DNA from: Akkermansiaceae bacterium
GTDB taxonomy: Bacteria; Verrucomicrobiota; Verrucomicrobiia; Verrucomicrobiales; Akkermansiaceae
Direction of reading: 5' to 3'
Length of the DNA: 6,235 bases
Assembly (NCBI GenBank): GCA_903909905.1
Contig: CAIVXP010000113.1
Span: 1-6,235 of the forward strand
Shown here: positions 1-5,921 of the stretch, piece after piece
Position numbering within the stretch: the stretch's first letter is position 1
How the letters are laid out: each line of letters begins with the position of its first letter
Made by a program: the position numbers and the translations under genes
Notes under the pieces: generated by a model
The model's database searches: none
The model's input: the letters and a program-made list of their open reading frames with translations, nothing else
Told to the model about the DNA's origin: nothing

Positions 1-674
1 ACGACGAAGGTGTAATCCTTCTTGAGGTTCCAGATTAGTTCCTCGACCTTCGCGGTGGCGATCGGATCGAGCGCGCTACAGGGCTCATCCATCAGCACGA
101 TGAGCGGTTTCACCGCGATAGCGCGAGCAATGCACAGGCGTTGCTGCTGCCCACCAGAGAGGCCGAGCGCGGATTCGTTGAGGCGATCCTTCACCTCGTC
201 CCACAGGGCGGCGGCGCGAAGGCTTTCTTCCACCGATTGCTCGATCACCGCCTTGTTGCGGATTCCACGCATGCGCAGGCCGAAGGCGACATTTTCAAAA
301 ATGCTGCGCGGGAAGGGATTCGATTTTTGGAACACCATTCCGACATCGCGGCGGAGCTTCACCACATCGACCGACGGGTCGTGGATGTCGATGTCCTCGA
401 CGATGATTTTGCCGGCGGTGATGCGGGTGCCGATGATTTCGTCGTTCATTCGGTTGATGCAGCGCAGCAAGGTCGACTTACCGCAGCCGGAGGGTCCGAT
501 GAAAGCGGTGACGGCGTTGCGATCGAGATCGAGCGTGATGTTTTTGAGCGTTTCAGTTGAGCCGTAGCTAAAGCTCAAGTTTTGAATTTGCACGGCGCTT
601 TTGCTGCGGGCCTGTGAGGTGCTGGCGGCGGGTTTTTCCGGGGATTCTTGCATGGAATTGGTGGTCGCGTTCAT
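1..674 (-). CDS. pstB: Phosphate ABC transporter ATP-binding protein PstB, second copy (partial, 3' end off the window)
   Basis: This is the cytoplasmic ATPase subunit of the phosphate importer; it dimerises under PstC/PstA and powers transport by ATP hydrolysis. Reading the minus strand from the ATG at 674-672 gives 224 full codons with no stop before the window edge. Visible motifs are Walker [10 protein letters not shown] (residues 60-68), the Q-loop in VFQKSNPF (114-121), the ABC signature LSGGQQQRL (172-180), Walker B IVLMDEP (192-198) and the D-loop SALD (200-203). The H-loop histidine and C-terminus, about 35-40 residues judging from the neighbour, lie outside. RCINRMND after Walker A and FQKSNPFP are typical of PstB rather than of other importer ATPases. 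The ATG overlaps the stop of the upstream pstB as ATGA, which implies translational coupling. A second ATG at 653-651 (residue 8) is a possible alternative start. The first 25 residues are a polar, Ser/Ala/Thr-rich extension not shared with the other copy. Family assignment is firm; whether this copy has a separate role is unknown. Confidence 0.96.
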   Translation of the reverse strand, partial: MNATTNSMQESPEKPAASTSQARSKSAVQIQNLSFSYGSTETLKNITLDLDRNAVTAFIGPSGCGKSTLLRCINRMNDEIIGTRITAGKIIVEDIDIHDPSVDVVKLRRDVGMVFQKSNPFPRSIFENVAFGLRMRGIRNKAVIEQSVEESLRAAALWDEVKDRLNESALGLSGGQQQRLCIARAIAVKPLIVLMDEPCSALDPIATAKVEELIWNLKKDYTFV

Positions 675-1465
675 CCGAAGCTGCCGGTGATGTAGGCCTC
701 GGTTTGTGGTTCCGAGGGATTTTCGAAAATTTGCATCGTGGGGCCTACCTCCACGAGTTTGCCGAGGTACATGAACGCAGTTTGATCCGAGCAGCGGGCG
801 GCTTGTGCCATGTTGTGCGTGACGATGACGATGGTGAATTTTTTCTTCAGTTCGGAGATCAGCTCTTCGATGCGCAGCGTCGCGAGCGGGTCGAGTGCGG
901 CGCAGGGCTCGTCCATGAGCAGGATCTCGGGTTCGGTGGCGATCGCGCGCGCGATGCAGAGGCGCTGTTGCTGGCCGCCAGAAAGTCCGAATGCGGATGT
1001 ATGAATTCGGTCGCCGACCTCTTCCCAAAGCGCAGCATTGCGCAGGGCTTTTTCGACCGCGTCGTCGAGGTCAGAGCGGTTGGTCATGCCCGCGATGCGC
1101 AGGCCGTAGGCGACATTTTCGTAAATTGATTTGGCGAAGGGGTTGTACTTTTGAAACACCATGCCGACGCGGCGGCGGAGTTCCTGGATGTTGATGTCCT
1201 CGCGGTAAATATCGATACCGTGGACCTTGATCGTTCCGCCGGTGACGTGCGCGGCGGCGACGCGGTCGTTGATGCGGTTGATGCAGCGGATGAGGGTCGA
1301 CTTGCCGCAGCCAGAAGGCCCGATGAACGCGGTGACCTTGCGGGTGGGCATGTCGAGGCTGACATCGTGAAGCGCCTGCTTTGAGCCGTAGGCAAACGAT
1401 AGGTTCTGGATCTGGACGGCGGTCGACATGGTCGGGTGGGTATCCACTGCGGGTGAATTTACCAT
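671..1465 (-). CDS. pstB: Phosphate ABC transporter ATP-binding protein PstB, first copy
   Basis: A complete 264-residue PstB, close to the usual family length of about 250-270. It is the ATP-hydrolysing subunit of the Pst importer and acts as a dimer on the cytoplasmic face of PstC/PstA. Motifs in order: Walker [10 protein letters not shown] (49-57), Q-loop glutamine at 105 in [11 protein letters not shown] signature LSGGQQQRL (161-169), Walker B ILLMDEP (181-187), D-loop AALD (189-192) and H-loop histidine 217 in VTHNM. The C-terminal [17 protein letters not shown] resembles the usual PstB ending (F..P....TE.YI.G.FG). The ATG at 1465 overlaps the pstA stop by 7 nt; a later ATG at residue 13 (1429-1427) would give a protein starting just before the ABC domain and cannot be excluded. 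No Shine-Dalgarno is evident at either. A hand alignment without gaps over 199 residues puts it at roughly 60% identity to the adjacent second copy. Confidence 0.97.
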   Translation of the reverse strand: MVNSPAVDTHPTMSTAVQIQNLSFAYGSKQALHDVSLDMPTRKVTAFIGPSGCGKSTLIRCINRINDRVAAAHVTGGTIKVHGIDIYREDINIQELRRRVGMVFQKYNPFAKSIYENVAYGLRIAGMTNRSDLDDAVEKALRNAALWEEVGDRIHTSAFGLSGGQQQRLCIARAIATEPEILLMDEPCAALDPLATLRIEELISELKKKFTIVIVTHNMAQAARCSDQTAFMYLGKLVEVGPTMQIFENPSEPQTEAYITGSFG

Positions 1466-2586
1466 TTGAGTTTCTTGCGCATTTTCGCGCGGAGGATCAT
1501 CGAGCCGAAGGAGAGCACGGCGACGAGGATTAGGAAAACGAGCACCGAGCCGAATTGCGCGCGCTGGGTGTATTCAGAACTCGGGATGCGTGCGGCGAGT
1601 GTGTAGATGTGGTAGGGCAGCGCTTGGACTTGTGACGAGAGGACGCCAAAGGGATTGGTGAGCCCTTCCCACGGGAGATCGTCCTTGGCCGCAACTGCGG
1701 CGGTGAACATGATAGGAGCGGTCTCGCCGGCGACGCGGGTGATGGCCAGCAGCGAGGATGTCAGGATGCCCGGTAGCGAAAAGGGTAGGACGCATTTGCG
1801 GATCGTCTGCCAGCGGGTGCCGCCCATTGCCAGTGAGGCGTCGCGAAATCCTTGGGGGACGGCGCGTAGCGATTCTTCCGAGGCGGTGATGACCACCGGC
1901 AGGATCATGCAAGCAAGCGTCGCGCAGCCGGCCATGAGCGAGGAGTTCCAGCCTTGGAAGCTGAGCGCCCAGCCCTCGATTAAAAGCGGCAGCACCAGCA
2001 GCGAGCGGTCGATCGGCGAGGCGGTGATGACCGGCGCGGCCAAGACGAACACCGAAAACCCGAAGAGGCCGAAGACGATCGAGGGAATACCGGCGAGGTT
2101 GAGGATCGCGAGCTGCACGGCATGGATGAAGGGGCTTTGTTTTGCGTACTCCGCGAGATAGATCGCAGCGCAAACGCCGAAGAAAAGTGCTAGGATGATC
2201 GAGCCGCAGGTCAGCAGCGCGGTGCCGACGATGGGGCCCGCGATGCCGCCGCCCGAGTAGGAGAAGGTCTGCTCGTTGTAGATTTCCTGACCCGGATGGG
2301 CATTGAGATACTCGCTGTACTTCGATGCAGGCAATTGGTGGCGCGTGCCCTTCGCATCATCGAACACATGCAGTGTTTCGTTTTTTGCGGTGAGGAACTC
2401 GACGTCGACGAAGGGGAACTTTGAGGTAAAGATTGCAGGTGCGCCATCGACGATGATTTTTGCAAAGAGCAACACAGCGATTAGCACCATCAGATAGGTG
2501 ATGCCGCCCAGCAGGCCACGGACAAGGACGTCTTTGAAGTAGCCTTTGGGCGGTCCTTTGCGGATGAGGTTTTCCGGATTGAACAT
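1459..2586 (-). CDS. pstA: Phosphate ABC transporter permease PstA
   Basis: An inner-membrane permease of 375 residues that pairs with PstC to form the phosphate channel. A positively charged N-terminus precedes the first membrane segment (about 26-47). A periplasmic stretch (about 48-115) follows, then a membrane core of about five further segments (roughly 117-147, 155-187, 196-234, 271-297 and 346-365). The cytoplasmic EAA-type coupling loop, which contacts PstB, is around 237-268: [20 protein letters not shown], then LP at 267-268. The conserved phosphate-permease motif RVAGETAP is at 284-291. The first periplasmic loop is longer than in the E. coli protein (under 300 residues overall) by roughly 45 residues. 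The ATG at 2586 lies 3 nt after the pstC stop, and the end overlaps pstB by 7 nt, so the gene sits in a tight operon. PstA rather than PstC is chosen from the [10 protein letters not shown] motif and its position next to pstB. Confidence 0.95.
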   Translation of the reverse strand: MFNPENLIRKGPPKGYFKDVLVRGLLGGITYLMVLIAVLLFAKIIVDGAPAIFTSKFPFVDVEFLTAKNETLHVFDDAKGTRHQLPASKYSEYLNAHPGQEIYNEQTFSYSGGGIAGPIVGTALLTCGSIILALFFGVCAAIYLAEYAKQSPFIHAVQLAILNLAGIPSIVFGLFGFSVFVLAAPVITASPIDRSLLVLPLLIEGWALSFQGWNSSLMAGCATLACMILPVVITASEESLRAVPQGFRDASLAMGGTRWQTIRKCVLPFSLPGILTSSLLAITRVAGETAPIMFTAAVAAKDDLPWEGLTNPFGVLSSQVQALPYHIYTLAARIPSSEYTQRAQFGSVLVFLILVAVLSFGSMILRAKMRKKLKW

Positions 2587-2589
2587 GGC

Positions 2590-4497
2590 TTATTTTTTCG
2601 ACCGGGTGAGGACGTGGTGGGCGGTGGCATTGATGCCGAGAACCGTGATGAAGAGAGTGATGCCGATCACAAAGAGCGCGCGGTAGTGGACGCTGCCGAG
2701 CGGCACTTCGCCGAGCTCTTGAGCGATGATGCCGGTGAGGGTGTGCGAGGGTTGGAAGAATGCGCCGATCCCTTCGCTGAAGTCGGGGATCTTGATGCGG
2801 TTACCCGCGACTAGCAGCACGACCATTGTTTCGCCGATCACGCGGCCTAGGCCGAGCAGCACGGCTGCGAGAATGCCAGAGAAGGCCGCAGGGACCATCA
2901 CGCGGAAGGCGGTCTGCAGACGCGAGGCGCCAAGTGCTTCGGATGCTTCGGCATAGGCCGCGGGAACATTGTTGAGCGCGTCTTCGGCGAGGGAAAAAAT
3001 CGTCGGCACGCTCATCAATGCGAGTAGGCAGCCAGCAGTGAAAATGTTGAGGCGCTCGTCGATCGGGAATCCAGGAATCCAATTGAGAGAATCGAGGGTG
3101 GAAATTTCCCGAAGGATCGTCCCGAAGACCATAATTCCGAGGAAGCCAAGCACTACCGAGGGAATCGCTTGGATGAACTCAATGACTGGCTTTACCAATG
3201 CTTGCTCGCGCGGCGCGGCGAACTGGTTGACATAGATCGCCGCGCCGATGCCGACCGGAATGGCGATGGTGAGTGCCACGATGGCGATCATCAGTGAGCC
3301 GACTGCCAGCGGAATGAGGCCGTAAAAATCCTGCCACTCGCCGCCGGTAACCCATGACTTGCCAGTGAGGAAGGAAATGAATGCGGCGGATAGCGGCACC
3401 GGATCAGTGTGAGTCCAGCTGTTGATTTTACCTGGTGTGGCCTTGAGATCCTCGATCAAGACCGGCCATGCGGACTTTGCGGTGTTGAGGTAACGCAAGG
3501 CGTTCGCTTGAGTGAGCGTATCGGGCAGGCTTGGGAAAACTTCACCGACCGCGCCGACTAACTGTTCGTGGACTTTGACGCAGTCGGGCTTTTTCTCCAT
3601 CAGCATTGCCATTGGGCCTTCGACATCGGGTTTGTCGGCGAGCGAGGCCTTGGCATCGGCGATCAGTTTTTCGCGCTCGACCGGATCCTTGGCGTTGGTT
3701 GCTGCGGCCAGCAGGGTTTTGCGGTCTTTTTCCAAAATGTCGGCCGACTGAAGTATCTCCTTGGTGGCGGTGACCGACTCGGTCATTTCCATCACGATCG
3801 AGCCGAGGTCCATGCCGGCGGTCTCGAAGTTGTCGATCGTTTCACGGAACTTTTGCAGCGGATCGGAATGGGTCTGGCGGGCGGCGACGAATGCGGCGTT
3901 GAGATTGGCCACGAGAGGCGGCTCATCGGTCGCCTCGGCGGGTCGATTGCGCAGCGAGTTGATCAGCTCTTCACGCTCGGCCTCACTGAGGTGCGGGGTG
4001 GTGGGAAGTTTGGTGAGGGCCTTGGCGCGCTGGGCCTCGTAGTTGGCGCGCAGCACGGCGAGCATGCCTCCATCGCCACCGGTCATGGCAGCGGGATTGT
4101 TGAGGATCAGATCGCGGGTCGGGCCGACTTGATCGCTGAAGCTGTTGTAGAGCGCAGCGGCTTCCTGCGAGCGCTGCAGCTCGGCAAGGCATTTGCCATT
4201 GATCTCGGCCTGATAGGCGCGGTTGAGAAGGCTGGTGACCTGTTCATGGGCGCTGAGGTTTTCGCGCGAGATGTCGACGAACTCAAGGCCGGCGATGCGA
4301 TAGACCTCCAGCTCGCGACGATAACCGGGAAAGAAGCCCAAGCCTTCGCGCAGGAGGAAAACAATGATCAGAAGAAGAATGAAAATCGTGAGTCCGGCAT
4401 TCGATGCGAAGAAGAACCGGATCGCCCGTTCAAAGGAAAAACCCCGCCGTTGGAAGCGATGGCCACTGGACTCGGAGGATGAATTTGGCGAAACCAT
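2590..4497 (-). CDS. pstC: Phosphate ABC transporter permease PstC with a large periplasmic insertion
   Basis: An inner-membrane permease partner of PstA. From the ATG at 4497 it has 635 residues, about twice the E. coli PstC. A basic N-terminus precedes membrane segment 1 (about 34-50). A hydrophilic, helix-prone region of about 300 residues (roughly 57-370) should then face the periplasm. The canonical permease core follows, with hydrophobic segments near 395-420, 441-463, 484-503, 539-563 and 606-626. The EAA-type loop is AYAEASEALGAS (514-525), and GRVIGETMVVLLVAGN (551-566) is a PstC hallmark. The insertion contains only two cysteines (103 and 306). The reading frame extends upstream to a TTG at 4539 (649 residues). 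I prefer the ATG because the TTG lies only 7 nt beyond a strong inverted repeat, and because ATG is the commoner start; neither has a clear Shine-Dalgarno. The pstA start is 3 nt downstream. Extended PstC N-terminal regions are known in other bacteria (for example Pseudomonas), so length alone is not an error. Function of the core is firm; the role of the insertion is unknown. Confidence 0.95.
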   Translation of the reverse strand: MVSPNSSSESSGHRFQRRGFSFERAIRFFFASNAGLTIFILLLIIVFLLREGLGFFPGYRRELEVYRIAGLEFVDISRENLSAHEQVTSLLNRAYQAEINGKCLAELQRSQEAAALYNSFSDQVGPTRDLILNNPAAMTGGDGGMLAVLRANYEAQRAKALTKLPTTPHLSEAEREELINSLRNRPAEATDEPPLVANLNAAFVAARQTHSDPLQKFRETIDNFETAGMDLGSIVMEMTESVTATKEILQSADILEKDRKTLLAAATNAKDPVEREKLIADAKASLADKPDVEGPMAMLMEKKPDCVKVHEQLVGAVGEVFPSLPDTLTQANALRYLNTAKSAWPVLIEDLKATPGKINSWTHTDPVPLSAAFISFLTGKSWVTGGEWQDFYGLIPLAVGSLMIAIVALTIAIPVGIGAAIYVNQFAAPREQALVKPVIEFIQAIPSVVLGFLGIMVFGTILREISTLDSLNWIPGFPIDERLNIFTAGCLLALMSVPTIFSLAEDALNNVPAAYAEASEALGASRLQTAFRVMVPAAFSGILAAVLLGLGRVIGETMVVLLVAGNRIKIPDFSEGIGAFFQPSHTLTGIIAQELGEVPLGSVHYRALFVIGITLFITVLGINATAHHVLTRSKK

Positions 4498-4546
4498 GCA
4501 GGGCTGGCGAAGTGGAGCGCGGATGGAGGCTTTCGGCAAGCAAATG

Positions 4547-4582
4547 AAACGGGCATCGCTGGAACTGCAACGATGCCCGTTT
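4547..4582 (-). promoter_or_regulatory. Perfect 12-bp inverted repeat (stem-loop) between pstS and pstC
   Basis: The arms 4547-4558 and 4571-4582 are exactly complementary (AAACGGGCATCG against CGATGCCCGTTT), with a 12-nt loop. In the transcript of the minus strand the hairpin follows the pstS stop by 37 nt and precedes the pstC ATG by about 50 nt. The sequence after it is TTTCATTTGCTT, which is T-rich but not a clean run of T. It could therefore be a leaky terminator or an RNA-stabilising hairpin. Such elements are known after binding-protein genes in ABC operons (for example malE-malF) and keep the binding protein in excess. The structure is seen directly; the function is inferred. Confidence 0.6.
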
Positions 4583-4591
4583 GGTAAGCAG

Positions 4592-4605
4592 CCGATAACC
4601 GATAA
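4592..4605. repeat. Tandem duplication of CCGATAA
   Basis: Two exact, adjacent copies of the 7-mer CCGATAA (4592-4598 and 4599-4605) lie between the pstS stop and the intercistronic hairpin. The 9-mer GCCGATAAC that begins at 4591 recurs at 5599-5607 upstream of pstS. No function is evident, and short repeats like this can arise by chance or by slippage. Confidence 0.5.
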
Positions 4606-4619
4606 TCGTTGACTATGAA

Positions 4620-5420
4620 TCAGTGAGGAATAAATCCGACCTTCAGGACGATGGCCTGACCAGCGGGTGATTCGACGAAGTCGAGGAAGGCTTGGGCCTC
4701 GGCGCTGGGTTTTTCCGCCGCGTAAAGGTAGTTGAGACGTGAGTAGGCGTAATTTTTCGCATTCTCCGCGCTCGGCTCGAGGCCGTCGATGGTGATGGTC
4801 TTGGTGCCGGGGGTCTTGGAATAAGCAAGGCCGACATAGCCGATACCGTTCTTGTTCTTGGTCACTTCCTGCGCGATCTGCTCGTTGCCAGCCATCTTGA
4901 GTGAGGTGGAAGGATAGTCACGACCGCCCATGGCGAGCTTCTGCCAATCCTTGTAGGTGCCTGATGAAGTGTTGCGAGTATAGATCGAAATCGGGCCAGG
5001 GGCGCCGCCGATTTCCGACCAGTCCTTGATCTGACCGGTGAAGATCTTGGCGACCTGTGCCTTACTCAGGTTTGTGATCGGCGAGTTTTTGTTCACGATC
5101 ACGCACAGCATGTCATAGCAAATCGGGTGTTCCTTGAGGTAAACGCCCTTGGTGCGGCAAGAGGTGCGCTCGTCTTCTTTGACCTCGCGCGAGGACATGC
5201 CAATCTGGGCCGTGCCGTTGGCGAGGGCAGGAAACGCGGTGGCCGAACCTTCCGCAGCGATTTCGAACTTCACAGCCGTATTGCCCGCGGCCTTGAAGGC
5301 CTCAGCAAGTTGCGGGACGAGCTTGGCGCCGAGAGTATCGCTACCCTTGATGCTGAGCGTTTGGGCTCCGGCCATGGTAACTAGGGCTGCGGACGCGATC
5401 AGTGTGTGTATGGCTTTCAT
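4620..5420 (-). CDS. pstS: Periplasmic phosphate-binding protein PstS
   Basis: The soluble phosphate receptor of the Pst importer. The 266-residue product starts with a Sec signal peptide: Lys at residue 2, a hydrophobic core around 6-17, and probable cleavage after AGA at 17-19. There is no lipobox cysteine, so it should be free in the periplasm, as expected for a Gram-negative cell. Phosphate-contact loops recognisable from the family are KGSDTL (25-30), EGSAT (57-61), SSRE (76-79) and RNTSSGTY (149-156). The segments IFTGQIKDWSEIGG (126-139) and NGIGYVGLAY (191-200) are also characteristic of PstS-type proteins. It is shorter than E. coli PstS (346 residues) but in the range of the compact PstS group. 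Three cysteines (88, 101 and 106) sit close together. The ATG at 5420 is chosen because it gives an intact signal peptide; no Shine-Dalgarno is seen upstream. It is first in the operon, with a 122-nt gap to the pstC ATG (80 nt to the alternative TTG). Confidence 0.96.
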   Translation of the reverse strand: MKAIHTLIASAALVTMAGAQTLSIKGSDTLGAKLVPQLAEAFKAAGNTAVKFEIAAEGSATAFPALANGTAQIGMSSREVKEDERTSCRTKGVYLKEHPICYDMLCVIVNKNSPITNLSKAQVAKIFTGQIKDWSEIGGAPGPISIYTRNTSSGTYKDWQKLAMGGRDYPSTSLKMAGNEQIAQEVTKNKNGIGYVGLAYSKTPGTKTITIDGLEPSAENAKNYAYSRLNYLYAAEKPSAEAQAFLDFVESPAGQAIVLKVGFIPH

Positions 5421-5590
5421 TTGTATGTTGGTAGTGGAGATGGTTCAGAACGAAAAGCTATGCTTGTGAGTGCGTGTTAATCACGAATTTCTGGCGGTGA
5501 CAATCAACCATTGCAAGCCCGATGGGACATAAATCCGCAGGGCTACCGACGCGATCGTGCTAAGGCTGTGGATATTGGTCATTTTTTCGG

Positions 5591-5619
5591 GTCATACGGC
5601 CGATAACTTTTAGTGACAA
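5591..5619 (-). promoter_or_regulatory. Candidate sigma70-type promoter for pstS
   Basis: On the minus strand, TTGTCA (5619-5614) is separated by exactly 17 bp from TATGAC (5596-5591). Each matches 4 of 6 positions of the -35 and -10 consensus. The TTGTCAC at the -35 is also a PhoB-type half-site, which fits the known arrangement in which a Pho box overlaps or replaces the -35. Transcription would start near 5584 and leave a leader of about 160 nt before pstS. The consensus match is modest, and the -10 lies farther from the half-site than in classical PhoB promoters, so this is a tentative call. Confidence 0.3.
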
Positions 5620-5656
5620 AACATGCTTGTATGCGGTTGAAACAGAGAAAATTATC

Positions 5657-5674
5657 GTGACGAAGATGTAACAA
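5657..5674 (-). promoter_or_regulatory. Pho-box-like site 1 (7-4-7)
   Basis: The plus strand reads GTGACGA-AGAT-GTAACAA, two heptamers spaced 11 bp apart. On the minus strand this is TTGTTAC-ATCT-TCGTCAC, comparable to the PhoB consensus of two CTGTCAT-like heptamers separated by 4 bp. Orientation is towards pstS. The lone half-site at 5613-5619 is exactly 44 bp (four 11-bp steps) closer to pstS, so both would face the same side of the helix. The match is partial and no PhoB gene is in view; the site is inferred from spacing, sequence and the genes it flanks. Confidence 0.45.
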
Positions 5675-5741
5675 ATCGTTCCCCGCGGCGCGCATGACTT
5701 GACCTTTGTTGGGCGTTATTGGCGAGGGCATGAGATTTTTT

Positions 5742-5759
5742 ATGACGAAATTGTTACAT
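5742..5759 (-). promoter_or_regulatory. Pho-box-like site 2 (7-4-7)
   Basis: The plus strand reads ATGACGA-AATT-GTTACAT, again two heptamers at 11-bp spacing. On the minus strand this is ATGTAAC-AATT-TCGTCAT. The 16-nt core agrees with site 1 at 13 positions, including TGACGAA and TGT.ACA. It lies 163 nt upstream of phoU and could serve phoU, for instance with a weak TTGTTA (5751-5756) and TTTAAC (5776-5781) pair, although the heptamers point towards pstS. As with site 1, this is a motif-based inference. Confidence 0.45.
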
Positions 5760-5921
5760 TTGGCCTGATTTTGGCTTTAACTCTTGTGCGTCAATTCAGC
5801 CTTGATTTGGCTGTGATCTGCTCAATGTTAGTGCTTCTGATACATTCAAAGGCTAAAAGCTTCATTTGTACCTGCCATTACTAAATTCCCTACGGTCGAC
5901 AGCCCCCAACGACTCCCATTC

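Larger units (their letters stand above)
5421..5921. other. Divergent intergenic control region between pstS and phoU
   Basis: A 501-bp stretch without a convincing gene. It is markedly richer in A and T than its flanks, especially from about 5580 to 5885. It must hold the promoters for both the pstS operon and phoU. It contains the heptamer GTGACAA twice (5497-5503 and 5613-5619), two paired versions of the same element (5657-5674 and 5742-5759), and a weak direct repeat of 13 nt (5764-5776 and 5800-5812, 10 of 13 identical). An open frame of 61 codons from a TTG at 5699 to 5884 encodes a hydrophobic peptide, but nothing supports its translation. No tRNA, riboswitch or terminator is recognisable. 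Confidence 0.7.

Noticed and set aside
22..567. Open frame of 181 codons on the plus strand opposite the second pstB
   Set aside because: The opposite strand encodes a full set of ABC ATPase motifs over the same interval; this frame is Ser/Arg-rich and has no family signature.
1574..2173. Open frame of 199 codons on the minus strand overlapping pstA
   Set aside because: It is an alternative frame of pstA, rich in Arg, His and Pro, while the pstA frame shows membrane segments and the GETAP motif.
3568..4482. Open frame of 304 codons on the plus strand inside pstC
   Set aside because: It is antisense to the PstC insertion, starts with GTG, has no recognisable domain and a Gly/Glu-rich shadow composition. 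GC-rich third positions on the coding strand commonly open such antisense frames.
5800..5817. CCTTGAT-TTGG-CTGTGAT as a third Pho box oriented towards phoU
   Set aside because: The spacing is right and the second heptamer matches CTGTCAT at six of seven bases, but the first matches only four and no good -10 lies at a suitable distance. It is too weak to list as a site.
5699..5884. Possible 61-residue hydrophobic small protein in the intergenic region
   Set aside because: It needs a TTG start, has no Shine-Dalgarno, overlaps a Pho-box-like site, and its hydrophobicity is expected from T-rich DNA. A small membrane protein is conceivable but unsupported.
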